DNA of 64,000 nucleotides, taken from positions 88,674,616 through 88,738,615 of the forward strand of contig CM071924.1 in NCBI GenBank assembly GCA_016081115.2. Reading direction: 5' to 3'. Under the pieces are notes generated by a model that did no database searches, was not told where the DNA came from, and was given only the letters and a program-made list of their open reading frames with translations. A program made the position numbers and the translations under genes. Shown piece by piece: positions 45,254 through 57,812 of the stretch. The stretch is from Rehmannia glutinosa (taxonomy: Eukaryota > Streptophyta > Magnoliopsida > Lamiales > Orobanchaceae). The stretch's first letter is position 1, and each line of letters starts with the position of its first letter.

Positions 45254-46467
45254 ATGAATACAAACCAAAATAATTTTAGGAAGTTGATTTTAAAACAAAA
45301 CAAATTTTCCGGTCTAAAACATCAATCCATTTTAAGCAAGATTCATCATAAGTACAAAACACAAGGATAGGAGCAAAGATTTTTCAAAATCATTTTTGCA
45401 CAAGCTCTCTCTATCAACATGCATAACAAAGATAAGTATAAAAAACAACTACAAGCTAAAAGCTTGAATTTTATGAGCTTAAAAGCTCCCCTGTCACAAA
45501 AGCATCATTAGACAAGCATAGAAGTCCATAAAACATCACATGGACTAAGTGTTATCCATAGCTTTTGGCTTTTAAAAGCTCTAGCTTATAGCTTTTCTTG
45601 CGAGCTTATGTTCGCTTCTTTGAGCGTATGAGCGTTTTTCTTGTTTCTCCCCTTTGGAATCATCAAAAATAATGTTAGCACGATAAAAACATCATACAAT
45701 TATATCAAAGTGCGCAATTTAATCGATTTATCGAGCATATTGAACATTTAAGCTTAAATTCGAAGAAAGGGAAAAAATTGCTCATTTGATTTGTAAAAGC
45801 TCATTTGATTGATAAAACATGATCTCTATAAACTTATAAGACTTTTCAAATCAAGAGAATCATGTAGGTGATGAATTTTTCATTGAAACATTTTGTCGAA
45901 CACTTGGCGTGCGCCGAATAAAACAAGAGAAATATAACGCCTTTGTGATTCGTTTAAGCAAAAAATTTCAACCAATTGCAATACAACAATATTCACTCAT
46001 CACCAATCATCATATACAACATGCTAATACAAGAATTTCATCAAAATAGCAAGATACAAGTACATTCTCAAGGGTTCAACCCAATAGAGATAAAAAGGAG
46101 AAATTCTTACCATTTAATCGGTAAAGATGAGCAATGATGATGATAATCGAGTCTCATGAAGTCCAAAATGTAAAATGTATGCAATAAAATAAATTTGAAG
46201 TGAAATTTGTGTGCAAAATACGAAGGGGCCGAAAAATGGACAAAATGAGCCAAAATGATTGGATCGAGAACAGTAAACGTTTTAACCAAATTTTAGGCAT
46301 GGGCGACCAGTTGGGGGCACGGGCGACGTGGTCAAGTCATGGGCGACCGGTCGGCCTTGCCCGATCTTGATTGTTCATTCTCATTTTCCAAAATCCGAGG
46401 TTTAAACCAAAAATCCGATTTTTCGCCCCCTAAGTTTTAAAAACGTGCGAGAATGCAATCATAGACC
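45254..46467 (-). other. SIRE-type element 3' non-coding region
   Basis: About 1.2 kb between RNase H and the 3' LTR with no open frame of note. In SIRE relatives an env-like ORF may sit here; I see none. Confidence 0.6.
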
Positions 46468-47058
46468 TCATTCAATATGCATTATGCCTAACCGAGCTCG
46501 TATTGACGCAAAAGTTTCGGAAGATAGCGGTTTTATAAAAATGTCCGCTAATTGATCTTGAGATGGTACAAAAGATATCTCAATTTTTCGTTTTGAAACA
46601 CAATCCCTTAGAAAATGATGTCGAATCTCAATATATTTAGTACAATTATGATGAACCGGGTTTTGAGCAATATTTATAGCGGATATAATATCACAAAAGA
46701 TAGGAACACTTTCAAAAGAACATTTGTAATCCGCTAAGGTTTGTTTCATCCAAAGAAGTTGTGTACAACAAAATGCAGCGGAAATATATTCGCCGACCAT
46801 TGAAAGTGAAACACAATTTTGTTTCTTTGAAAACCAAGAAACTAGGCAATCACTAAGAAATTTACATGATCCGGGGAGTACTTTTACGATCATCAATATT
46901 TCCCGCATAATCCGAATCACTATAACCTTTAAGAGAAAATTTTCATTCTTTGGATAAAATAAACCACATTGAATAGTGGTTTTCAAATATCGAAAAATCC
47001 TTTTAATCGCACTCATATGAGATTCTTGGGATTGCTTTGAAAATGAGCACATAGGCAT
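46468..47058 (-). pseudogene. SIRE-type RNase H
   Basis: 196-codon open frame with SHMSAIKRIFRYLKTT, CGLFYP, then a short out-of-frame patch where the YSDADYAGD block should stand, CKFLSDCLVSWFSKKQNCVS, SMVGEYISAAFCCTQLLW, FCDIISAINIAQNPVHH and TKYIEIRHHFLRDCV. It removes the RNA strand during reverse transcription. The landmarks are intact apart from the patch near 46885-46930, which points to two compensating one-base breaks. Confidence 0.85.
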
Positions 47059-48093
47059 ACAAAGATGAAGAATATCCGGTCTACTTGCGTTAAATAAAGT
47101 AGACTACCAATCATACCTCGATACTTGGATTCATCAACCGGCTTGCCTTTTTCATCTTTGTCAATCTTGACATTTGTTGCCATTGGGGTAGAGACGGTTC
47201 TTCCTTCTTCAATTCCGAACTTCTTCAAAAGTTCTTTTGCATACTTGGATTGTGAAATGTATATTCCTTCTTGGCATTGTTTAATTTGAAGTCCAAGGAA
47301 GAAGTTAAGCTCCCCCATCATGCTCATTTCAAATTCACCTTGCATTAACTTAGAAAATTTCTTGCACAATGATTCATTAGTAGCACCAAAAATAATATCA
47401 TCAACATAAATTTGCACTAATAAGCAATCTTGCCCTTTTTCAAAAACAAAGAGAGTAGTATCAACTTTATCTCTTGCAAAACCATTTTGCAAAAGAAAAG
47501 AGCTAAGTCTATCATACCATGCACGGGTGCTTGTTTTAAACCATATAAGGCTTTTTAAGTTTATAAACATCATTAGGCCTAGAAAAATTTTCAAACCCCG
47601 GAGGTTGTTTTACATAGACTTCTTCTTGAATAATACCATTTAGAAAAGCGGATTTAACATCCATTTGGTAAAGCTTGAAATTTTTAAAGCAAGAATAGAC
47701 AAGTAAAATACGAATAGCTTCTAAACATGCTACGGGTGCAAATGTTTCATCATAATCAATACCTTCTTCTTGACAATAACCTTGAGCTACTAACCTTGCT
47801 TTGTTTGAACAATATTGCCTTGGTCATCGAGCTTGTTCGAAATACCCATTTTGTACAATAATAATGGTTTGAGATGGAGGACAAGGTACTAATTCCCATA
47901 CATCATTTCTTTCAAATTGATTCAACTCCTCTTGCATTTCTAAAAACCAATCCTCATCTTCAATAGTTTCCTTAGCATTTTTAGGCTCTTTTTGAGATAT
48001 AAGAGCTTTCTCGGCAAATTTTCCTCGGGTCATTACTTTATCAAGTGGATCACCAATAATAAGATCTTTTGGAGTGATCTCCTTAAATTTCAA
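47013..48093 (-). pseudogene. SIRE-type reverse transcriptase
   Basis: Starts in 47824-48093 with EDEDWFLEMQEELNQFERN and VWELVPCP, then passes through broken frames (about 47600-47820) covering the middle of the domain. It continues in 47013-47594 with RAWYDRLSSFLLQNGF, the catalytic YVDDIIFGAT block, MSMMGELNFFLGLQIKQ and DESKYRGMIGSLLYLT. These strings are typical of the SIRE/Maximus lineage. The catalytic YVDD is present, but the frame breaks prevent one continuous protein. Confidence 0.88.
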
Positions 48094-48239
48094 TGCTACG
48101 GGAAGATCCGAAGTATCACCTTTATCTTCTTGAGGAACATTTGAGCTTGAAGGTTGATCATTTTGAGTATCATCTTGAACAATGGGTTCAACAATATCCT
48201 CTTCATCACTTTCATCATGGGTATCCTTTCAACACCGGC

Positions 48240-49600
48240 TTAATTGAATTTGACATAGATGGATTCTTCAACAACTCCACTAGTTTTATTGTAAACCCGA
48301 TAAGCTTTGCTCTTAGTTGAATACCCCATAAATATTCCTTCATCGGCCTTAGGATCAAGTTTGTCCAATTGATCCTTAGTATTCAAAATAAAACATTTAC
48401 ATCCAAATATTTTGAAATAACTAATATTTGGAGTTCTTCCTTTCCAAAGCTCATATGGAGTTTTATTCATTTTAGACGAATATAAACTCGATTAATGACA
48501 TAGCAAACGGTACTTATGGCTTCGCCCAAAAATATTTTGGAAGTGAAAATTCATTGAGCATGGACCGACTCATTTCTTGAAGTGTTCGATTCTTCTTTTC
48601 GGCTACTCCATTTTGTTGAGGTGTCCTTGGAGCCGAAAAATTGTGACTATATCCCTTGGTTTCACAAAAGACTCTAAATTCTCCATCAAATTCTCTACCT
48701 CGATCACTTGAATAGACTTAATAGTATCTTCCTTTTCATTCTCAATAAGTCTACACAACTTAACAAACTCATTAACGGCATCATTTTTATTTGTAAGAAA
48801 TAGAGCCCAAGTATATCTAGAAAAATCATCAACTATAACAAAAGTGTAATGTTTTCCACTTAGACTTGTACCAATTTCCCCATACAAATCTAAATGAAGA
48901 AGTTGTAGAGGCTTGGTAGTGGAAATTTCATTTTTGGGCTTAAAACTACTCTTAACTAATTTGTTCTTTTGACAAGTGTCACATAAGCCAAGATTTTCAA
49001 AATTCAATTTGGGTAGTCCTTTTACATGTTGGTTTTTGTAAATAGTTTGAAAATTTTTATATCCAACATGTCCAAGTCGCCTATGCCATAAACTAGTTAA
49101 ATCATTATTGGCGACAAGACAAGAAACATTTTGACTAACCAAATCACTTGTACAAATTTTGTAAAGATTGCCTTTTGTAATTGCTTCACAAATAATTTTA
49201 TCATTTTTGGAAATAAGACATTTTTCTTTATTAAAAACAATATTATAATTTGAATCACAAAGTTGGCTAACACTTATCAAATTGAACTTAAGCCCTTCTA
49301 CTAAAAGAACATTACTAAGAGAGAAAGAAGAGTTACCAATTTCTCCATTTCCAAGAATTTTTCTTTGCCATTGTCGAACATGACCATACCCTCTTTTTGG
49401 AGCTTGATGTTGGTAAAAAGTTCTCTTTTTCGGTCATATGGCGTGAACATCCGCTGTCCACGAGCCATTTTGAATCTTCCATTGTTGTTATAGCCCCTAT
49501 AACCTACAAAGGAATTATTTTTAGGTATCCTATAATTTTGGGGTCCATGGGGTTAGCCTTGAGACCTTTGGGTCTCCAATAATAGCTAAAATTATTCTTC
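48240..49600 (-). pseudogene. SIRE-type protease and integrase
   Basis: The protease active-site block (W-L-V-D-S-G-C-S-R-H-M) is readable near 49440-49467 in one frame. The integrase frame 48603-49280 holds the zinc-binding HHCC region (SLWHRRLGHVGYKNF, LCDTCQKNK), the first catalytic D in LLHLDLYGEI and VIVDDFSRYTWALF. A one-base loss near 48712 shifts the SDRGREF block with the second D into another frame, which then carries PQQNGVAEKKN with the catalytic E. The C-terminal part (48240-48470: NKTPYELWKGRTPNISYFKI, FGCKCFILN) follows. All catalytic residues can be seen, spread over three frames. Confidence 0.88.
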
Positions 49601-51142
49601 AATTTACAATTACTAGCATAGTGTCCATTCTTACCACAATAAAAACAAGTAATAATACGAGGACTACTAGCACGTACAAAGGTTGGACCTTGGTCATTTT
49701 CTTAGAAGCATTTTGAAAAGATTTGTAACCAAGTCCTAATTTTGAATGCTCACCTCTTTGTGCATCTAAACTTTTTGTGACTTTATCCGTACTTAAATTG
49801 AATCGATGCACATCCTTTTTCAAAATTTCAATATCATTTGTGAGCGTTTGTTTTTCGGTTTCAAGAGTACGGACCATAGTAAGAGTAATAGCATGAGCCT
49901 TATTAAGAGAATCATAAGAAGTAAATAATTTATCTTTTTCTAGTTTAAGCTCTTTATGCTCCTTTTTCAAATTCTTGTATTTAACAATCAAATTTTGAAA
50001 CTCATTTTGCAATTCATCAAAATCACATTGTAATTCATCAACTAGGGAAGAAGATGAAGCATTAGAGCGCACCTCGGTATTTTCATCGTCTATGGCCATA
50101 AGACCATGTTTGAATTCTCCTTCATCGTCGGTTGTTTCAAGTAATTCATCCCAAGTTTTGACATCCGCATTTAACGCCGTCTTTTTTGGAAAAAAACTTT
50201 TCTTCTTTTGTTCCTCTTCCGCTAATTTTGGGCAATCGGATATGTAGTGCCCGGATTTTTCGCATTTGAAACAAGAATTGTCTCTAGGCTTTCTTGCTTT
50301 ATTTTTGTTTACAAATTTTGTAAATTTTCTAACAAGAGCATCACTAGCATAATAAACATTATTAGAAGAAGATGCTAAGCCTTTAATTATTTTGCATACC
50401 CGGTTTAGAGGTGGATGGTTGAGAATTTTTCCTCTCCTTGAGATATACTTCATAAATGAGGAGGTTCCCAATGAGCTCATCAAACTTGAGTGTCTCAAGA
50501 TTTTGAGCTTCGTGATTGCCGTCACCTTTTCGGACCATGAGCCGGGAAGGGCATTCAATACCTTGGTCACCTTGTCTTCTTTGGAGATGACCTTTCCAAG
50601 AGCCACAAGAGGATTGACAATGTTGTCAAGCCTTTCCACCATTTTTGATATGCTTTCACCATCATGCATATTGAAATTTTCAAAGTCTTTCACAATAATT
50701 GTTTTTCTTGCTTGCTTCACTTTCTTTGTGCCTTCATAGATGGTTTCTATTTTTTCCCAAACTTCATGTGTCGACCTTATGCCTCTTATACGATTATACT
50801 CGGTGGCGGTAAGAGAGCAATGCAAAATATTTAAGCCTTACCGTTTAGAGAGAAGGCCTTCTTGTCATTTTCATCGAACTCCTTGAACGGTTTGGGAGTC
50901 GTGGTGCCATCCTCTAATTTTTTTGTTGGTTGAGCAACTACTTCAATGATCACATTCCAAATATCAAATCCGTACCCTTGAGAAAGCACTTCATACGGTC
51001 TTTCCAAAATGCGTAGTTGTTGGCGTCGAATAGTGGTGGCTTGTTGGTGAGACGCCGGTGGTGAGGTAACTTTCGTTCGTAGCCATGGATCTTTCCTCTT
51101 TACTCGGAACGAGCTAGCCAAAGAGTTTGGCTTTGATACCAC
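49599..51142 (-). pseudogene. SIRE-type gag with zinc knuckle and coiled coil
   Basis: The nucleocapsid protein packages element RNA. N-terminal part 50831-51142 (YGFDIWNVIIEVVA, FDENDKKAFSLNGKA), then a one-base break at about 50826 and the UBN2-type gag core (EVWEKIETIYEGTKKVKQAR, GESISKMVERLDNIV, LPGSWSEKVTAI). A zinc knuckle CFKCEKSGHYISDCP follows at about 50235-50280, then a long heptad-rich coiled coil (about 49790-50030, NLIVKYKNLKKEHKELKLEK). A patch around 50390-50510 is out of frame. A long coiled coil after the knuckle is characteristic of SIRE gags. Confidence 0.88.
51130..51141 (-). promoter_or_regulatory. Primer-binding site of the SIRE-type element
   Basis: Minus strand TGGTATCAAAGC, complementary to the 3' end of initiator-methionine tRNA except for one A where G is usual. 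Separated from the LTR by two bases. Confidence 0.8.
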
Positions 51143-51143
51143 T

Positions 51144-52479
51144 TGTTAGTCCAAGTGGCTACGATAATCTAGAGGGGGTGAATAGATTATGCCGATTTTT
51201 CGCAAATCGCCCTCTTTTTCGAATGAACACGTAATTGACAAGAATGTAAATGCGGAAATTAAACAACACTCGATGATTTATAGTAGTTCAACCCACCTAG
51301 GGCCTAATCTACTACCACCCCGGTATATCCGAAGTGGATTTCAAAAGGAAAAAAAAGATTTTATTAATTACCACAATTAATACAACACCACCTTTGAAGA
51401 TTACCACAATCTTCTTACAACACCTTCAAGGAGATTACCACAATCTTCCTTCAACACCTATGAATAGTACCACACTCTTCAACACCTAAGATCACCCAAG
51501 TGTGTTCTTACCACAAGAACATTAACAAGGATATCTTGTTTTGGATGATAGAAAAATTCAAGATTACAACTCAATAAATGAAGTATACAAACTTTGAGTG
51601 CAAGTGTAATCAAGAACAAAAAGCCTAGACCTCAAGATTGTGCAAGTGCAAGAACTTAGGCTATTACAACAAGAATGTAAAAATGAAAGCTTTGAGAATT
51701 TTGCAGATTTCTTGTTGTATTGTATGCTTGTGTGTTGTATCTTGTGTCTTCAAATCATCCTCTATTTATAGGAGAGTCTTCAAGATTGGATCTCCAACAT
51801 AGGCTCCTCCTTCTTCACTTTTGTCTACAAAAAGAGGATCACAAGATGTAGAAATATTGTACAAAAATCAAAAGCAAATCTTGCCGATAAGGATTTCAAA
51901 AAAGATAATTTTTTGTCACAAAATTACATAGGCGGCCGGTTGCCCTGTATAAGATTTCGAACGTTTGAAATAAAATAGTGCGATCCGGGAGGTTGTAGGG
52001 GTCCGCCGGTCGGGGGTGCGACGGTCAGTGGGGGGTCCGACCGGTCGACCCTACCCTTGACCGGGCCGCCTCCTCAATTTTCAAGTCAAGTCATGCGTTC
52101 TGTTTCATTTTGTGCGTTTTCAGTGTCTGGCCGACCTCTTGTTCGATCGGTTGACCTCCAATTTGAAATGTTGTCCAATTTTTGTCAAAAATAAACTTCA
52201 AAAAATACTCCAAAAATTAGTAAAAATATTTTAAATCAATTGGGAGTATTTGGACAAGTTTTATAATCATTGTTTTGGTTAAAAAAACAATTAACACAAA
52301 ATCATTAAAAGTGTTGTCCAATTTTTATCGAATAATAAACTCTAAGAAATACTCCAAAAATTGGTAAAAACATTTTAAATCAATTGGGAGTATTTGGACA
52401 ACTTTTATAAACATTGTTTTGGTATAAAAACTCATTTAAACGAAATCATCAAAATCATGATAAAAATATTTATCTAACA
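51144..52479 (-). repeat. 5' LTR of the SIRE-type element
   Basis: Nearly identical to 43893-45238 in most stretches; the GC-rich segment at about 51990-52080 (GTCCGACCGGTCGACC context) is the most different part. Minus-strand start TGTTAGATAAATATT. Palindrome array at about 51395-51485. Confidence 0.9.
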
Positions 52480-53355
52480 ATTTCTAGCCACCCTCAAGGA
52501 GGAGGACCAATCCACCCGTTAAGGAGGAAGAAGTTCACCCACTCATCCAAAAGGTGTTGGACGAGAACAAGGACGTCATGCATGCCCGATCGCCGAACCA
52601 ACTTCCACCGAGGCGTGAGGTGGATCATAAGATCAAGCTGGAGTCGGGTGCCAAGCCACCCATCATGGCACCTTACCGGATGGCTCTGCCGGAACTTAAG
52701 GAACTACGTAAGCAACTGATGGAGTTCTAGACACGGGGAAGATCAGGCTTTCCAAAGCACCCTATGGCTCACCGGACTTATTCCAGAAGAATCATGATGA
52801 ATCATTGAGAGGACGTGCGTGGACTATCGGGCGCTTAGCAAGGTAACAATTAAAAATCGATACCCCATCCCATTAATTGCTGATTTGTTTGATAGGCTTG
52901 GTGGAGCTAGAGTATACACCAAAATTGATTTACAAAAAGACTACTACAAATTCCATATAGCCGAAGGGGACGAACCAAAGACAACATGCATTACCCGATA
53001 TGGATCGTTCGAGTTGACTAACCAACGCCCCATCAATGTTTTGCACGCTGATAAACAAGATTTTCCAGCCCTACCTAGACTGATTCGTGGTGGTCTACTT
53101 GGATGACATCGTTATATGCAGTGACTCAATGGAGGAACACGCCGACCACCTACGCACCATCTTCCAGGTATTGCGGGAAAATCAACTATATGTCAAGAAG
53201 GAGAAGAGCTGGTCCGCAAAGGAGGAGGTGCCATTCTTGGGGCATATAATCGAGCATGGGAAGCTTCGGATGGACGGAGCCAAGATAAAGATCACACGAG
53301 TGGGAGGTCCGAAACAAGGTAATCGAACTTCGATCTTTCCTTGGTCTTGTTAATT
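52480..53355 (+). pseudogene. Chromovirus reverse transcriptase, right of the SIRE insertion
   Basis: Continues the element at 43478-43892: LPPRREVDHKIKLESGAKPP and MAPYRMALPELKELRKQL (52600-52725), several stops, then DYRALSKVTIKNRYPIPLI, DLFDRLGGARVYTKIDL and DEPKTTCITRYGSFE (52819-53106). The catalytic block VVYLDDIVICSDSMEEHADH and VPFLGHIIEHGKLRMDGAK follow (53087-53353). The YLDD motif is intact. Part of the palm region between RYGSFE and VVYLDD is shortened. Plant chromoviruses are chromodomain-bearing Ty3/gypsy elements; the chromodomain itself is not in this window. Confidence 0.85.
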
Positions 53356-54493
53356 ATTACCGTTATTTTATATAGGGATATTCGGCACAGACGACACCCT
53401 TGACAGACCTGCTTAAAAAGGGGAAAGCAGGGGAATGGTCAGAAAAGTGCCAAATGGTGTTTGACGACCTGAAGGCCGTAGTAAGCCAGAAATCGGTCCT
53501 AGCATTGCCCGATTTTGGCAAGCCATTTGAGTTGCACACCGATGCATCTGACTTTGCTATTGGAGGAGTGTTTATGCAAGAGGACATCCAATAGCGTTCG
53601 AGAGCCATAAGCTCAATGACACCGAGTGCTGGTACATGGTGCAAGAGAAGGAGATGATGACCATCATTCATTGTCTACGAGTGTGGGGACACTACCTTTT
53701 GGGATCTCACTTCACCATCAAGACAGACAACATTTTCACAAGCTACTTTCAAAATCAAAAGAAGCTATCATCAAGCAAACCCGTTGGCGGGATTTCTTGG
53801 CCGAGTTCAACTACACGCGGAGTACAAACCCAGAGAAGGCCAACGCCGTAGGCCGACGCCCGAGCCGCAGCGAGCTTGCGACCATCAAAGACAAAGAAAA
53901 GAGGAGATTGTGGACCACATCGAGGCAAGGATTGGAGCACGACCTATGGAAAGAAAGCTCATGAAGTTAGCCAAGGAGGGCAAAATCAAGCAATTTTGGG
54001 GTACAGGGACGACCTACTCTACAACAAAGGGCGATGTTTATACGTCCTAAGTGGGACAACTTAAAGAGAGACCCCATCAAAGAATGCCATGATACTAAGT
54101 GGGCGGGACATCAGGGCCAAAAGCGCACGAGGGCGTTCATTGGAGACAACATACTTTTGGTCGCAAATGAGGGACAACGCCGAGCTTTATGTGAAGACTT
54201 GCCTTGTGTGCCGGCAAGAAGACAAGACGGAGAATAAGCAACCGACAAGATCAACGAGCCGCTACCTGTTGGAGGCATCGTCCATGGCACTCCATTACCA
54301 TGGATTTCATAAGTACATTGCCTAAACCGAGAGGGTCGGGTCCATTATGGTGGTGGTTGACCGCTTTTCAAGACGCGAGACATTCATACCCTGCACGAAG
54401 GATTACACCACGGAGGAAGCAACGAGGGCATTTTTCAAGAACTTGGTGAAGTATTGGAGATTACCATGACATATCGCACGTGATCGAGACCCC
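53356..54493 (+). pseudogene. Chromovirus RNase H and integrase N-terminal part, truncated
   Basis: TPLTDLLKKGKAGEW and VLALPDFGKPFELHTDASDF (RNase H, 53390-53594), QEKEMMTIIHCLRVWGHYLL (53640-53700), a linker (RWRDFLAEFNYTRS), then integrase with ECHDTKWAGHQGQKRTRAFI and CLVCRQEDKTENKQ (zinc finger, 54065-54240) and WHSITMDFISTLPKP (54280-54330, first catalytic D). The sequence stops at a DRDP block at about 54482-54493, normally followed by F and the second catalytic region, and passes without a border into Athila LTR sequence. Several frame breaks. Confidence 0.85.
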
Positions 54494-54870
54494 GCTTTTC
54501 ACTAACCAAATTGCACGGGTCGTGCATCGACACACGAGTTACCCGTGCGCGCATTACCGTAGGCAACTTCCAAGTCCAGTGGCGCACGGTGGTGGCGTGT
54601 ACGCAGGGGCTACCCGTGCGCATTGCCGTACCTTCAATAATTCATTCCCGTGCGTCCTCTATTTTGCCTCATTTGTGGTGTTTCTTCTTTTTATGCTCTT
54701 ATTTGTCTCCAAATTTCTTCAAATATCGTTAAATTCCTTCAAAACGAGCAAAGCATAACATCTTTCCCAAAAAGAGTGAATACGAACCATTTCATATGAG
54801 TTTATGCATGTTTAATCACCATTTTTGTCAATATTAAACCTTAAAAGACATGCAAAACTCACACCTATCA
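54494..54870 (-). repeat. 3' LTR of the Athila element, truncated
   Basis: Minus-strand start TGATAGGTGTGAGTTTTGC follows a purine tract GTTTGGGGGTTTT (54871-54884). Only the first 377 bp remain; they include GCACGGG palindromes and align with 63835-64000 of the other LTR (shared AATGAATTATT/CAAGGT-type and GGAAGTTGCCTA blocks). The border at 54494 is shared with chromovirus sequence. Confidence 0.75.
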
Positions 54871-54884
54871 AAAACCCCCAAACT

Positions 54885-56407
54885 TAGACTGTTGACCGTC
54901 CCGATCAATAATTTTGAAAACAAGATAAAGCATAACAGAGTAATGAATGACAGCGCACATAACAACTCAAAAAGGAAACTCATATTGTTCGTTGTGGATG
55001 TCAAACAACAAGTCGATCAAGCCTCAAATCTGATTATGGAGCACGTATCAAACAAAACATGGTTAATGCTCAATCACATCTCTCAAGATCAAGTGTATGC
55101 TCTCATCTCACATGAAGATAGGGCGTGTTTACGCTCAAATCAATTCAATGTCGCAAAATTATCATAGGCTTGCAATTCGTCTCATATCTCTCGCCACTAG
55201 AATGTATGCAATTTGTGAATCAAAAATGACTTTCTTATTTGGTTGTAATGAAGGCTCTTTGGTTAGGGTAGGAAATTTTGGATAAAGTGATTCAAACTCG
55301 AGCATGTAGACCGGTGAGCATATTAATCATCTATATTTCAATCCCATATGCTACTCCAATCATCCCTTATTTTCATCAACTTTACTCATCTCCATCTCCT
55401 TTCTTTTGTAAACATTATCACCTCACATTACAATTCCTAGTCTCCAAGTTCATTCAATGAAAACTCACATCATAAAGTCAATATTTTTTCCGACTATTTT
55501 ATGAATTTTCAACATTTCTTTTCAACTCCTTTTCTTCCTCTTCTTTCCAATCAACCAACTATACCCAATTATCCATTTTTTCAATTCCCACTCATTCAAC
55601 CTCATTCACTCCCTTTACTCAATGTTATACACTCGAGTGCAGGGTAACGGATATATCAAGTTCAAGTTAAATTGTGGTTATCAAAGAAATAGGCAATATG
55701 CTCAAATTGGCTACCTAGGAATTTCAACATCGTTAGGTAAGCAAAAGGCTTGAAAGGCTAACAAAGATGGCCTTTAATCACATTCACAATTCGCACACAA
55801 CATATGGCCTTGACAGAGATACCCGAGCAAGTTCTAGAATTTTAACAACATGAATGATACACTCAAATCACAACAAGATCGCATATGATGCAAGAAGTAA
55901 AGGCTCAAAAGCTCACGAGGCTTGTAAATATGCAATTCAAAGCATCAAACCATGTTCTTACTATCCTCATGCTCAATGTCATCTATTCATTGCTCAATCA
56001 ACTCATACCCAACATCCACTCCCAATAATACAAATTTTCAATCAACACACAAACAACAAGTTGCATCATGCCCGGTCAACTCACTCTCTAACATCTATAA
56101 AAGCAATAAACGTGCTAAAAAGTCAGAACGTGCTTCTAATGCAATGCAACCTGAAATGCTCTACATGCAACTATATGAAAACACACAAAAATGCAAGATT
56201 TTTTATTTTTTTTTATTTTTTATTTTTTTCATCTACACTTTTCGTATATCAAAATACTATCTCTCACCAGACTTGAATGAAATTATATTTTTGTTTGGAA
56301 GGGAAAAATAGAATTTCAATAGTGAAAAGTGGAGATATACCTGAATCACATGGAGGTGGCGGTGGGAAGTGGCATTGTGAGATGTGCCACATTTGTATCT
56401 ATTTGGA
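54885..56407 (-). other. Athila 3' non-coding region
   Basis: Plain AT-rich sequence between the env-like region and the 3' LTR, with no recognised coding region. Short open frames on the plus strand here look like chance. Confidence 0.6.
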
Positions 56408-57812
56408 TTACTTGCCATGTCTCCAACTCCATTCATTCATGGGCCACGTATCTTTGTTCTTGGGCGCAGATCTTTCCTCCCCGAACCGCATACATTGTTC
56501 TTGGACCAAATATCTTTGTTCGAGTTCCACGGTCCTCCGATCATAGTCCTCCCGGAATGCACGGAAATCAGCCCGATGTTGTCGCAACTCTTCCCCTTGG
56601 TGACGCAAGTCCTCCCAAATGTGTGAAGCATGTCATAGAATTCATTGCCGCGTTGGGACTCGCCGCCATAAGAAGTGCCGGGACGATCCCCGCTATGTGA
56701 GGGTCTAGGGTGATCTCCTCCTCGTGAGGAGCTGGGAATGTCGTACCCAATTTGAGGGTGGTGGGGTTACATTCCCATTTCTGTCTGTTTATCTCTCTTC
56801 TTTCCGCCACCATGTCCTCGACATCCGGGAAACCTTCAACTCGGCGTCTCTTCCTTGCATTGAGAGCATCCGTAACTCTGGTATGTGCGTCAGAGTTAAG
56901 CAGGAAGTTGGTTGTGTCTGCCAAGGTATCTACTGTGGTGTACCTTGGGTTGGGCAATGGGAATGCGGCGCCTTTCTTTTGTAGAAGAACCAACACACCA
57001 TCTTCATTGGCAAGAAATTTCATGTGGTGCAACGAAGCCATATTGACCCGAGTCTTTGCCAGTATAGGCTCCAAACCTCAAAAATCGACATTGAAGTGTC
57101 GGGCAATAGGGGTAATCAAGCCCCCTATAGAAATTGCACCACCTCCCCGCTTTGCTAAATGATCTACTTGCTCAATGAAGTATGCGGCTGTGTTGTAGGG
57201 TGTACTCGTTAGCATACACTATAGCAAATATAGCTCTCGACCGTCATTCCCCAATATTTCTCTCGCAAAAACAGAGGTGATGTGACCCGTTGTATATACC
57301 TAGGAACACCGATTCGGATCCAAGAAGATTTCGCAGATGCGGGCCTCGTATAGCATGGGCCCTGTTTTCTCGCATTTGGACTAGGAGGTGCCAAAATTCA
57401 TATTGGTCGTATCGGTAAACTGGTCAGAAAGGCGCGTCTGTGGGTATCTCAAATATGGCATTCAACTCTGCTGTGGATAATTGTCGCTCCACATTCCCCA
57501 ACTGAAAAGTGACCCCAATGATCTCTCCACCTATATTTTTAATCATCTTGTTGTGCTCAAAAATTCTAGCGTGAGTTTCTTGTAACTAGGCCATTTTCTC
57601 CTCATAAAATTTGTCCAACCGACCCTTTCGAATAACCGCCAAACATCCTCGTGTACCCCAAGAAGTTGGGTACAATCATCGTCGGCGTATTTTGAGGGAG
57701 CCATCATTCGAACAACTAGCTTCTTGTGGTGGTTCCACCCGAGGGCGTCTTCTCCTTCCTTGAGGGTTTTGTCTATTCGCCATTTCTTGTGAATGGGTAC
57801 CTGGAATAACAT
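56408..57812 (-). pseudogene. Athila env-like region (putative plant transposon protein), broken
   Basis: Athila and related elements carry an extra ORF after pol, called env-like from its position and not from proven function. Here it begins near 57812 with WRIDKTLKEGEDALGWNHH, HEDVWRLFERVGWTNF and YKKLTLEFLSTTR, a hallmark of the plant transposon protein family. It passes through several frames (about 57080-57540) and ends in 56568-57074 (NMASLHHMKFLANEDGV, RYTTVDTLADTTNFLL, NARKRRRVEGFPD) and a short out-of-frame tail. I see no clear signal peptide or membrane segment. Several breaks mean no full protein is encoded. Confidence 0.75.

Larger units (their letters stand above)
43893..52479 (-). 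mobile_element. SIRE-type Ty1/copia element, 8.6 kb, nearly complete
   Basis: Two LTRs of 1346 and 1336 bp with TG...CA ends, a primer site reading TGGTATCAAAGC 2 bp inside the 5' LTR, and a purine tract (AAAAATGGGGAG) before the 3' LTR. Domain order on the minus strand: gag with zinc knuckle, protease, integrase, RT, RNase H, as in copia elements. Flanks ATTTT and ATTTC give a near-TSD. It split a chromovirus, whose reading continues on both sides. The LTRs differ at few sites, so the insertion is fairly recent, yet coding frames carry several one-base breaks. Confidence 0.9.
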
